Assembly (NCBI GenBank): GCA_964504155.1
Contig: CAZDCZ010000064.1
Span: 1 to 17,532 of the forward strand
DNA length: 17,532 nucleotides
Source: CAZDCZ01 sp964504155
GTDB lineage: Bacteria; Bacteroidota; Bacteroidia; Bacteroidales; UBA12077
Reading direction: 5' to 3'
The notes below the pieces were generated by a model. That model was not told where the DNA came from, searched no databases, and saw only the letters and a program-made list of their open reading frames with translations. Positions 8,262-15,398 of this stretch are shown here, piece by piece; the stretch's first letter is position 1, and each line of letters starts with the position of its first letter. Made by a program: the position numbers and the translations under genes.

Positions 8262-9647
8262 ATGATAATGATTAAGAAAATAACAATTTTATTTATCCTT
8301 GGAGTGATAATCTCAAGTTCGTGTTCATCAACGCAATTATCCGGAAAGAAAAGAAAACCTAAGTGGGTATCTCAACGTCCGGTAAATAACGAATATTATA
8401 TTGGTGTTAGCATGGCAAAAAAATCAGGAACTGATGCCAATTATATCCAAATAGCAAAGAACAATGCTTTAAGCGATATTATTTCAGAGATATCTGTTAC
8501 TCTGGCATCAAATTCGGAGCTTCACCAGTTCGAAGATAATGCAGGGTTCAAAGAGACCTACGAAGCTTATACAATAACAATTATTAAAGATGAGCTAGAA
8601 GCATACGAGTTAGTTGATACATGGGAAAATAAAGAAGAATATTGGGTGTATTATCGACTCTCGAAAGCAACATATAAAAAAATTAAGAGAGAAAAATTAG
8701 AGAGAGCAAAAAATTTATCAAAAGATTTTTTCGAAAAAGCACGCGAAGCTCAGAATAAGAACGATATTAATAATGCATTAATTTATTATATTAAAGCTTT
8801 CGATGCAATAAAAAATCATCTCGACGAAGACTTATCGGTTTTTACCCTTGACGGCAAAATTTTATTGGGTAATGAAATATATCAATCGATACAAACAATA
8901 TTTAGTTCATTAGAAATTAAGGGCGAAAAAGATTTATATGAATTAAAAGCTTTGTCGGCGAATAAAGAATTAGTGAAAGCTAAAATATCATATAAAGGTG
9001 CTAGGCTTTCGAATATCCCAATTATATTCTCGTTCCCTGATTTAGGAATAAAAAATACAGAGAAAGCAGTATCGTTGAATGATGGAACTGTTGAGTGTTC
9101 AATAGCTAATATGGCACCAAAAGGAAGAACACAAATATTAAAAGCAGCTTTAGATATTGATGCTTATTTCGGAGAAAATACCAAAGACGATATACTTAAA
9201 GAGATGTTTGTTGTTAGAGGTTCAATGCCATATGGCAATTTAAATATAAAAGTTAAAGAGTTGTATGCTTTTGTAGAATCGGAAGAAATAAGTTTAGGAA
9301 GAATATCAAGCAGACAAAATATTACAAATGTTTTTAAAGAAGAACTGTCGAAAAATTTCTTTTCTTTTACTCAAGAAAGAGAAAAAGCCGATGTAATTAT
9401 TAAAATAACATCAAATGCAGTAAAAGGTAATGATCTTGGTAAGCATAATCTTTTTACAGCTTTTATCGATTGTAATATCTCTATTCGAAATGCCAAAACA
9501 AATGCTGAAGTTTTTAGTGATGGATTTTCAAATCTTAAAGGAATGAAATCGGGAGGTTTCGAAAGAGCAGTTGAGAGTGCAACTTCTAAAGCAGAACAAA
9601 AAATTAGAAAGGAAATAATTCCGGAAATACGTAAAATAAATTTATAA
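8262..9647 (+). CDS. LPP20-family lipoprotein, long form
   Basis: 461 aa. A lipoprotein signal ends at Cys21 (SSSC), so it is probably anchored in the outer membrane. Residues about 34-145 resemble the LPP20 domain: PKWV near the start, a YYIGVS strand, and AKNNALSDIISEISVTL as the helix that follows. A TPR-like helical hairpin follows (about 152-190), then a beta-rich middle section. A C-terminal region (about 355-461) has a LNIKVKE strand and a long Ala-rich helix, reminiscent of periplasmic assembly lipoproteins. LPP20 proteins belong to the FlgP-like group, but no flagellar gene is nearby and no function should be inferred from that. ATGs at 8262 and 8268 are equally good starts. The next gene encodes a second LPP20-like lipoprotein, suggesting a shared complex. 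Confidence 0.78.
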   Translation: MIMIKKITILFILGVIISSSCSSTQLSGKKRKPKWVSQRPVNNEYYIGVSMAKKSGTDANYIQIAKNNALSDIISEISVTLASNSELHQFEDNAGFKETYEAYTITIIKDELEAYELVDTWENKEEYWVYYRLSKATYKKIKREKLERAKNLSKDFFEKAREAQNKNDINNALIYYIKAFDAIKNHLDEDLSVFTLDGKILLGNEIYQSIQTIFSSLEIKGEKDLYELKALSANKELVKAKISYKGARLSNIPIIFSFPDLGIKNTEKAVSLNDGTVECSIANMAPKGRTQILKAALDIDAYFGENTKDDILKEMFVVRGSMPYGNLNIKVKELYAFVESEEISLGRISSRQNITNVFKEELSKNFFSFTQEREKADVIIKITSNAVKGNDLGKHNLFTAFIDCNISIRNAKTNAEVFSDGFSNLKGMKSGGFERAVESATSKAEQKIRKEIIPEIRKINL

Positions 9648-9683
9648 TAATATAATTTGAGTATTACTTTAAAACAAACAATT

Positions 9684-10271
9684 ATGAAAACTAAAATTTA
9701 CAAATCATTTGGATTATTATTAATGGGTGCATTAATATTTGGTACTACATTCACCGGATGTAAATCTAAAAAAGACATTGCTGTAGGTGGTGAAAAACTA
9801 ATCGAAGTATATTGTTCGGGTCCGGATTACAGAAGCGACAAAAACTACTTTAGAGCAAACTCTATCGGAGAAAGCAGCGATCAGGTTGTTGCAAGAAAAA
9901 AAGCTTCAAGTAATGCAAAAGCCGACTTAGCAAGTTTAATTCAAACTGTAATTAAAGGAACTACTGACAATTATGTAAATTCAAGAGAATTTAATAATGT
10001 TGAAGAAGTAGAAGAAAGATTCGAGACATTAACCCGCGAAGTATTAAATCAACAGCTTAACAATATTAAAGTTATCTGCGAAAAGCAAACAATGACTAAG
10101 CAAGGTCGTTATAAAACATATCTTGCTATAGAAATGAGTGTTGATGCTTTAGAAGAAGCTCTACAAAATAAATTGTCGAAAGATAAGAGATTAAAAGTTG
10201 ATTACGACTACGAAAAGTATAAAGAAACTTTCGAAAAAGAAATGGATAAGCTTGAAAGCGGATCTTATTAA
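9684..10271 (+). CDS. LPP20-like lipoprotein, short form
   Basis: 195 aa from the ATG at 9684. A TTG at 9657 would add nine residues ahead of a complete lipoprotein signal, so the ATG is preferred; it follows an A-rich stretch typical of Bacteroidota starts. The signal ends at Cys26 (FTGC). The mature part resembles the LPP20 domain of the preceding gene, with a YFRANSIGESSD strand region followed by the Ala/Lys-rich helix ARKKASSNAKADLASLI. A C-terminal charged helix (about 150-195) follows. No enzymatic motif is seen. It is 36 nt downstream of the long LPP20 gene and followed by a strong terminator, so the two form an operon. Codon use looks more GC-tolerant and regular than its neighbours, which could mean high expression (inference). 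Confidence 0.75.
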   Translation: MKTKIYKSFGLLLMGALIFGTTFTGCKSKKDIAVGGEKLIEVYCSGPDYRSDKNYFRANSIGESSDQVVARKKASSNAKADLASLIQTVIKGTTDNYVNSREFNNVEEVEERFETLTREVLNQQLNNIKVICEKQTMTKQGRYKTYLAIEMSVDALEEALQNKLSKDKRLKVDYDYEKYKETFEKEMDKLESGSY

Positions 10272-10295
10272 TCGAAAGAATCGACTAAAAAATAT

Positions 10296-10320
10296 AAAAG
10301 GGCCATGTGCCCTTTTTTTT
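10296..10320 (+). terminator. Intrinsic terminator after the LPP20 pair
   Basis: AAAAGGGC (10296-10303) pairs with GCCCTTTT (10309-10316) around a 5-nt loop and runs into a T8 tract. It ends the lipoprotein operon 25 nt after its stop. Confidence 0.88.
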
Positions 10321-10332
10321 ATGTTTGTTTAT

Positions 10333-10340
10333 TAACTTTG
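10333..10340 (+). promoter_or_regulatory. -7 box for prfB
   Basis: TAACTTTG matches TAnnTTTG exactly and lies directly after the upstream terminator, 48 nt before the prfB ATG. The expected -33 position falls in the terminator T-run, so no clear TTTG is present there. Confidence 0.4.
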
Positions 10341-10388
10341 TATTGTATATTTTTAGATATATTAAATTAATGAAACAATAAATATATT

Positions 10389-11496
10389 ATGATAAGTATT
10401 GATCAGATTAAAGAAATAGAAAAGCGGACAGATGCGCTGAGGAGGTATCTTTGACATTGATAAAAAAATAATTCAAATAGAAGAGGAAGAAGAAAAAACT
10501 CAAGTGCCGGATTTCTGGAATAATTCACAAGAAGCAGAAAAACAATTAAAATATATTTCATCGATTAAAGTATGGACGAATACTTATAAGGAAATAAAAA
10601 CTCAGATCGATGAGTTAAAAGTTTATATCGATTTTTACTCGGAAGGCGAAGGAGAAGAAAAAGATGTAGTTGAACTTTATGATAAGGTATTATCATTAAT
10701 CGAAGATCTTGAGCTAAAAAATATGCTTAGAAACGAGGAAGACTCTTTTGGTGCATATTTGCAGATAAATCCCGGAGCAGGAGGAACAGAAAGTCACGAT
10801 TGGGCAGAAATGCTTATGAGAATGTATATTCGATGGGGAGAAAGGAATAATTATAAAGTTAAAGAAGTTAATTATCAGGCAGGCGATGAGGCCGGAATAA
10901 ATACGGTAACACTAGAATTTATTGGTGAGTATGCATATGGCTATCTTAAGTCGGAGAACGGAGTGCATCGTCTTGTGCGTCTTAGTCCTTTCGACTCAAA
11001 TAACAGGCGTCATACATCATTTGCATCGGTATTTGTTTCCCCGGTAGTAGAAGACACAATAGAGATAGATGTTAATCCTGTAGATATCAGTTGGGATACA
11101 TTCCGCTCGAGTGGAGCAGGAGGCCAACATGTAAATAAAGTTGAGACAGCTGTTCGGTTAAAACACGAACCAACAGGAATTGTTATTGAAAATCAGGAAA
11201 CTCGTTCGCAATTTAAAAATAAAGAAAGTGCTATGAAAATGCTTCGTTCAAAATTGTACGAGCTTGAATTGCGTAAAAAGCTTGAAGCAAGAGCGAAAAT
11301 TGAAGGAGAAAAAATGAAAATAGAATGGGGTTCTCAAATTCGCAATTATATATTACATCCATATAAATTAATTAAAGATGTACGAACAAATTACGAAGTA
11401 GGAAACGTGCAAGATGTTTTAGATGGGAATATAAGCGGCTTTATTAAAGCATATTTAATGGAATTTGGTAAAAATAGTTTTCTTATAAAACATTAA
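10389..11496 (+). CDS. prfB: Peptide chain release factor 2, with programmed +1 frameshift
   Basis: RF2 recognises UGA and UAA stops and triggers peptide release on the ribosome. The first segment (10389-10451) encodes 21 residues ending in LRRYL and stops at TGA 10452-10454. The second segment resumes in the +1 frame at GAC 10453 and runs to 11496, giving a full-length protein of about 368 aa. Seen motifs are the stop-codon-reading SPF (in RLSPFDSNN) and the peptidyl-transferase GGQ (in SGAGGQHVNKVETA), the glutamine that PrmC methylates. A GTG at 10504 is in frame with the main segment but would remove the N-terminal helix, so the shifted start is preferred. The gene is monocistronic, bounded by terminators on both sides. 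Low RF2 should favour the shift at its own UGA, giving autoregulation (established for the family). Confidence 0.96.
10440..10455 (+). promoter_or_regulatory. prfB programmed +1 frameshift signal
   Basis: The elements are AGGAGG (10440-10445, an internal Shine-Dalgarno), TAT, the slippery CTT (10449-10451), TGA (10452-10454) and C. This is the canonical RF2 recoding arrangement with the usual short distance between the Shine-Dalgarno and the slip codon. It is the strongest Shine-Dalgarno match noticed in the window, in a group whose mRNAs mostly lack one. Confidence 0.95.
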
Positions 11497-11529
11497 AAAT
11501 CCAATGTTATTATAATATTGGATTTTTTT
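11495..11529 (+). terminator. Intrinsic terminator after prfB
   Basis: AAAAATCCAAT (11495-11505) pairs with ATTGGATTTTT (11517-11527) around an 11-nt loop, within a T7 run. It overlaps the prfB stop codon. Confidence 0.85.
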
Positions 11530-11639
11530 GTGCAATATAACATACTAATATTGTTGATGATGTATATATATTTTCATATATTGATGATTCAATTTGATAA
11601 TAAATCACAGTGTTGTAATAATCTAAAAATCAGAGCGAT

Positions 11640-13034
11640 ATGAATACAAGGATTGAAAAAGACACAATGGGAAATGTTGAAGTTCCTGCAGAAAAATATT
11701 GGGGAGCTCAAACTCAACGATCTAAAAATAATTTCCAGATTGGTGATGGAACTATGCCAAATGAAATTATTAATGCTTTTGGATATCTGAAAAAAGCAGC
11801 AGCTATTACAAATCATAAACTCGGAGTATTGGACGAAGATAAAAAAGATTTAATAATTAAGGTATGCGACGAGATAATTGACGGTAAATTAAACGATGAG
11901 TTTCCTCTTGTTGTTTGGCAAACAGGTTCGGGAACTCAATCGAATATGAATGTTAACGAAGTTGTAGCAAATCGTGCACATGTAATAAAAGGAGGCAAAT
12001 TAGGACAAGGAGAACGCTTTATTCATCCTAACGATCATGTTAACAAATCGCAGTCGTCAAACGACACTTTTCCTACAGCTATGCATATTGCAGGATTTAA
12101 AATTTTAGTAGAAAATACTATTCCTTCGATAGAAACATTACGCGAAGTACTTTATAAAAAAAGTCTTGAGTTTAAAGATATTGTTAAAACAGGAAGAACA
12201 CACTTGATGGATGCTACACCTTTAACTTTAGGACAAGAATTTTCGGGATATGTTTCGCAACTCGATCATGCATTAAATGCTATTAATAATACACTAGCTC
12301 ATTTGTCGGAGTTGGCTCTTGGCGGAACGGCTGTTGGAACCGGATTAAATACTCCTAAAGGATACGATGTTGAAGTGGCAAAAGAAATTGCCGGTCTTAC
12401 AGGATTGCCTTTCGTTACAGCAGAAAACAAATACGAATCATTGGCTGCTCATGATGCTATTGTTGAATCTCATGGTGCTATAAAAACATTGGCAGTTAGT
12501 TTAATGAAAATTGCTAACGATATTAGAGTGTTAGGTTCAGGTCCTCGTTGTGGAATAGGCGAAATATCGTTGCCTGCAAACGAACCCGGTTCTTCAATTA
12601 TGCCTGGTAAAGTTAATCCTACTCAAGCCGAAGCCTTAACTATGGTTTGTGCTCAGGTTATGGGTAACGATGTTACTATTAATTTTGCCGGAGCTACAGG
12701 ACATTTTCAACTTAATGTATTTAAACCTGTTATGATTTATAATTTCTTGGAGTCGGCTAAATTGTTAGGTGATGCAGCTCTTTCGTTTTCAAAAAATTGT
12801 GTAGTTGGAATAGTCGCTAATAAAGAGAAAATAAAAATACATCTCGAAAATTCTTTAATGTTAGTTACTGCTTTAAACACTCATATTGGTTATGAAAAAT
12901 CTGCCGAAATAGCAAAAAAAGCACATAAAGAAGGAAAAACATTGCGAGAAGCAGCTCTTGAAACAGGATACCTTAATGAGAAAGAATTTGATGAATGGGT
13001 AGATCCTACTAAAATGATTGGGACTATGGAATAA
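11640..13034 (+). CDS. fumC: Class II fumarate hydratase
   Basis: 464 aa, close to E. coli FumC in length and motif positions. It reversibly hydrates fumarate to L-malate in the TCA cycle, as an iron-independent cytoplasmic homotetramer. Seen motifs are TGSGTQSNMNVNEV (95-108), TGRTHLMDATPLTLGQE (184-200) with the catalytic His188, and the flexible signature loop GSSIMPGKVNPTQ (317-329) carrying the catalytic Ser. The TQSNMN wording favours fumarase over aspartate ammonia-lyase, which usually has a different residue set at that loop. No clear -33/-7 pair was found in the 110-bp upstream gap, although TCAATTTG at 11589-11596 is one base from the -7 consensus. The gene appears to stand alone. 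Confidence 0.97.
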   Translation: MNTRIEKDTMGNVEVPAEKYWGAQTQRSKNNFQIGDGTMPNEIINAFGYLKKAAAITNHKLGVLDEDKKDLIIKVCDEIIDGKLNDEFPLVVWQTGSGTQSNMNVNEVVANRAHVIKGGKLGQGERFIHPNDHVNKSQSSNDTFPTAMHIAGFKILVENTIPSIETLREVLYKKSLEFKDIVKTGRTHLMDATPLTLGQEFSGYVSQLDHALNAINNTLAHLSELALGGTAVGTGLNTPKGYDVEVAKEIAGLTGLPFVTAENKYESLAAHDAIVESHGAIKTLAVSLMKIANDIRVLGSGPRCGIGEISLPANEPGSSIMPGKVNPTQAEALTMVCAQVMGNDVTINFAGATGHFQLNVFKPVMIYNFLESAKLLGDAALSFSKNCVVGIVANKEKIKIHLENSLMLVTALNTHIGYEKSAEIAKKAHKEGKTLREAALETGYLNEKEFDEWVDPTKMIGTME

Positions 13035-13163
13035 TTCTTGTCTACTATAGAGAATGTGAAGTCAAGAAAATGGAGTTAATAGCTAAAACAAAAAATTAAT
13101 CAAAATAATTACAAATAGCTATTTATAATAAAAGACTTGTGTGTTATATTAAATCGAATTCAG

Positions 13164-13195
13164 ATTAATAATCTTTTTTAAAAAAGTATATTAAT
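13164..13195. promoter_or_regulatory. Imperfect 32-bp palindrome upstream of the thioredoxin-like gene
   Basis: The core CTTTTTTAAAAAAG (13173-13186) is a perfect 14-bp palindrome. After a 2-bp asymmetric step, ATTAATA (13164-13170) and TATTAAT (13189-13195) extend it. The element ends 39 nt before the ATG at 13235, in a 200-bp gap that otherwise shows no promoter I trust. It could be an operator or a terminator relic of fumC; simple AT-richness is the alternative. Confidence 0.35.
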
Positions 13196-13234
13196 TTATA
13201 TGTGTAATATTAATGATAGATTAATTAAAATTAT

Positions 13235-13744
13235 ATGAAAAAACTAATTTTTGTACTGCTTATTCTTCCGATTTTTGCTTTTTCGCAAGAAGAGAATAAA
13301 ATTGTTTACGATGAAAATGCCGGAGAAGATATTATTTTAGGAGTATTTACTCAACAAGGTTTAACGAAAGAGCCATTTAGTGAGTGGTATACTCTCGAAT
13401 ATGATAATTATTCTGTTGATGAAAAAATATTGAAAGATTTGGATTTAGATAAATTCCAAAATTCTGTAATAAATATTATAATGGGTACTTGGTGTGGCGA
13501 TAGTCAAAGAGAAATCCCTCGATTCTATAAAATACTCGAATATCTGAAATTCGATAAGCATAATATTAAATCTATTGCAGTTAATAGAATTAAGGAAGTG
13601 CCAGGGATGCAAATTTCCCGCTTGGGTATAGAGAAAGTTCCGACTTTTATATTTTATCTTGATAATATAGAAATAGGAAGAATTATTGAAAGTCCTGAGA
13701 TTTCACTAGAAAAAGATATTGTAAAAATCTATTCAAACAAATAG
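13235..13744 (+). CDS. Secreted thioredoxin-fold protein with single active-site cysteine
   Basis: 169 aa. A short signal peptide (MKKLIFVLLILPIFAFSQ) ends near residue 18, so the protein is probably periplasmic. The thioredoxin-fold core (about 74-165) has WCGDS (86-90) in place of WCxxC, so Cys87 is the nucleophile and the resolving position is Ser90. The cis-Pro loop VPTF (Pro136) is intact. Single-Cys forms cannot make an internal disulfide, which points to isomerase-like, thiol-binding or mixed-disulfide chemistry rather than simple oxidoreduction (inference). No Dsb or cytochrome-maturation gene is adjacent. The 3' end of the gene is part of a hairpin with the following gap. Confidence 0.75.
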   Translation: MKKLIFVLLILPIFAFSQEENKIVYDENAGEDIILGVFTQQGLTKEPFSEWYTLEYDNYSVDEKILKDLDLDKFQNSVINIIMGTWCGDSQREIPRFYKILEYLKFDKHNIKSIAVNRIKEVPGMQISRLGIEKVPTFIFYLDNIEIGRIIESPEISLEKDIVKIYSNK

Positions 13745-13807
13745 TTTAATGGATATTTATTAAACTATTTGATTATATTTATAGACTTGTTATTTATTAA
13801 ACTATTT
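13738..13807 (+). repeat. Hairpin with alternative partners: inverted repeat plus 17-bp direct repeat
   Basis: CAAATAGTTTAAT (13738-13750, over the stop codon of the thioredoxin-like gene) pairs perfectly with ATTAAACTATTTG (13759-13771). The 17-bp TATTTATTAAACTATTT (13754-13770) recurs exactly at 13791-13807, 5 nt before the next ATG. The upstream arm can therefore pair with either copy (13 or 12 bp). No strong T-tract follows, so termination is not certain. Confidence 0.55.
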
Positions 13808-13812
13808 TAGTT

Positions 13813-14358
13813 ATGGAAGAACAAACAAAATTAAATACTGGTCAAGGTTTAGGTATTGCCGGTCTTGTATTGGGTATTATTGCTCTAATAATATCATTTA
13901 TCCCATGTTTAGGCATTTATGCTTTAATACCGGGTATTATTGCAATTGTATTAAGTGTAGTTGGTTTATCATTTGCAAATAAGGCTAATGCTGCAAAAGG
14001 ATTAATTATTGCAGCATTAATTATTTCTATTATAGGTACAGCTATTGCTGCTTGGCAATTTTATGCTTTTCGTAGTGCCGGAGATAAATTCGAACAATTT
14101 GGAAAAGAATTTTCTGATGAGTTTAAAAAAGGAATGAAAGAAAATATGGACGAAGCCGATTTCGACGAGCTTGAAGAAGCCATGGAAGCTTTAGAAGATA
14201 ATGTGGGCGACGAGTTTGATAATTTATCTGACGAAGAAAAAGCAGGAAAAATTGGTACAGCTGCAGGAAAAGCTTTAAAAGAATTTACAAAAGAAGTTAC
14301 TAAAGCAAAAGAAGAAATCGACAAAGAAGTTGCCGACGAAGACAATGAGGAAAAATAA
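13813..14358 (+). CDS. DUF4190-like membrane protein with acidic C-terminal helix
   Basis: 181 aa. The N-terminal part looks like the DUF4190 pattern: GQGLGIAGLVLGIIALI, a short PCLG turn and a second hydrophobic stretch (about 38-54), then AKGLIIAALIISIIG (61-75) as a further helix. The C-terminal 95 residues are strongly charged and rich in Glu, Asp and Lys, predicted helical or coiled coil. Such proteins are small membrane proteins of unknown function. The next gene starts 2 nt after the stop and is also a membrane protein, so the pair is probably cotranslated. No catalytic motif is seen. Confidence 0.72.
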   Translation: MEEQTKLNTGQGLGIAGLVLGIIALIISFIPCLGIYALIPGIIAIVLSVVGLSFANKANAAKGLIIAALIISIIGTAIAAWQFYAFRSAGDKFEQFGKEFSDEFKKGMKENMDEADFDELEEAMEALEDNVGDEFDNLSDEEKAGKIGTAAGKALKEFTKEVTKAKEEIDKEVADEDNEEK

Positions 14359-14360
14359 TA

Positions 14361-14768
14361 ATGCTGGATATATTTCATATTAGAGCATATAAAATTATTA
14401 ATAAAATTTTTGCCGGAATAATAATTGCAATATTATTATATTCCGGCATTTTTTCTGCACAAAAAAGTAATTATCCTATACCATCGGCTTGTACTTTAAT
14501 TACCGGGCAGCCTTGTAAAAGCACCGGCTTATCAAGGGCTTTCTCGGAAATTGTTCGACTAAATTTCGATAGTGCAAGAAAGTACAATTCAGAAAGTATT
14601 TCAATTTTCTCTTTCTTTTTATTGCAGCTGTTTTTGCGAATTTTATCGACAATATTATTAAGCAAAAAGAAATTAAAGTTTAATCGATTATTATTATCCG
14701 ATATTATTATATCTGTTCTGTTGTTTATGCTTTGTTTCAAAAAATTTCTTTTTTTCTGGCAATCCTAG
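14361..14768 (+). CDS. DUF2752-like membrane protein
   Basis: 135 aa. A first membrane helix (about 16-32) is followed by a Cys-containing segment, C44-TLITGQPC52-KSTGLSRA, matching the DUF2752 pattern C-x-LTG-x-PC-x-x-CG-L-T/S-RA. The third cysteine expected after PC is replaced (KST). After FSEIVRLNFDSARKYN come two more hydrophobic helices (about 81-100 and 112-132). Function is unknown for the family. It is cotranscribed with the DUF4190-like gene 2 nt upstream, a pairing of small membrane proteins. A terminator-shaped hairpin lies in its first helix codons. Confidence 0.68.
   Translation: MLDIFHIRAYKIINKIFAGIIIAILLYSGIFSAQKSNYPIPSACTLITGQPCKSTGLSRAFSEIVRLNFDSARKYNSESISIFSFFLLQLFLRILSTILLSKKKLKFNRLLLSDIIISVLLFMLCFKKFLFFWQS
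14411..14454 (+). terminator. Terminator-shaped hairpin inside the DUF2752 gene
   Basis: TGCCGGAA (14411-14418) plus TAATAAT (14419-14425) pair with ATTATTA (14432-14438) plus TTCCGGCA (14441-14448). There is a 2-nt bulge (TA) and a 6-nt loop, and T6 (14449-14454) follows at once. The hairpin begins 52 nt after the DUF4190 stop, yet spans codons 17-32 of the downstream gene. It has the form of an intrinsic terminator or attenuator. Confidence 0.6.
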
Positions 14769-14805
14769 TTTTTTATGTGTCTGTGTATAAAAGCTTAATC
14801 TTTAG

Positions 14806-14813
14806 TAACTTTA
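14806..14813 (+). promoter_or_regulatory. Weak -7-like box before the VOC gene
   Basis: TAACTTTA is one base from TAnnTTTG and lies 115 nt before the ATG. A TGTG 20 nt upstream is a poor -33. The same octamer appears at the right window edge with a better -33. Confidence 0.2.
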
Positions 14814-14928
14814 TGTTTTCTTAGACGTAACTTAAGAAAAAGTGTAAAAGGAAAAGAAGAATAAATATTTCTCTTCTTGAAATGTTTATACAGGGATTAA
14901 TTGAACAAACTGATTCAACTAAATTAAT

Positions 14929-15306
14929 ATGAAAAATGTATCACCAAACATCTTTGTTAAAGACATAAAGAAAACTATAGAATTTTATAAAATTCTCGGA
15001 TTCGAAGTAATGGAAGCTGTTCCTGATAATGACAAACCAATTTTTGTTTTGATGACTTGCGGAAAAATAAATTTTATGTTTCAAGCTTTTAACAGTATTG
15101 GTAACGATTTGCAAATTGTTAGCAGACAAGACGGAGGCTCATTATTGCTATATATAAAATTGAATGGAATAAAGGATTTTTATCAAAGAATAAAAGATAA
15201 AGTAACAATTTATAAAGGGCTTGAAAAGACTTTCTATGGAGCAATTGAATTTTCAATTATCGACAATAACAATTATTTGCTGACTTTTGCCGAAGACGAT
15301 AAATAA
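14929..15306 (+). CDS. VOC-superfamily (glyoxalase/bleomycin-resistance fold) protein
   Basis: 125 aa, a single VOC module of two beta-alpha-beta-beta-beta units. Visible family pieces are PNIFVKDIKKTIEFYKILGF at the start, NFMFQ in the first sheet, SLLLYIKLNGIKDFYQRI at the start of the second unit, and the TFYGAIEFSIIDNNN and LLTFAE strands at the end. The last Glu is a usual metal ligand, but the first-strand ligand position reads Asn rather than His, so metal binding and catalysis are uncertain. VOC folds include lyases, dioxygenases and drug-binding proteins, and the substrate cannot be told. It stands alone, with 160 bp of gene-free DNA upstream. Confidence 0.82.
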   Translation: MKNVSPNIFVKDIKKTIEFYKILGFEVMEAVPDNDKPIFVLMTCGKINFMFQAFNSIGNDLQIVSRQDGGSLLLYIKLNGIKDFYQRIKDKVTIYKGLEKTFYGAIEFSIIDNNNYLLTFAEDDK

Positions 15307-15398
15307 AGGTCTTGACTTATTGTATGTTGAGATTAGAAACAATAATATATGATACTCTCTTTTATGATATTTATGACTTAGTTATATTTACTTAAAAA

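Noticed and set aside
9657..9683. TTG start giving a 204-aa short LPP20-like protein
   Set aside because: It adds nine residues in front of a complete lipoprotein signal; the ATG at 9684 with A-rich upstream sequence is better.
10504..11496. prfB starting at GTG 10504
   Set aside because: It would lack the N-terminal helix of RF2. The upstream segment 10389-10451 and the CTT-TGA-C slip site supply the missing residues.
11589..11596. TCAATTTG as a fumC promoter
   Set aside because: One mismatch in the key TA and no TTTG or TTG at 18-20 nt upstream.
11640..13034. Aspartate ammonia-lyase instead of fumarase
   Set aside because: Same superfamily, but TGSGTQSNMN and GSSIMPGKVNPTQ at FumC-like positions favour fumarase.
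13113..13124. AAATAGCTATTT palindrome downstream of fumC
   Set aside because: Short AT-rich symmetry with only a partial second copy near 13080; not enough to call a site.
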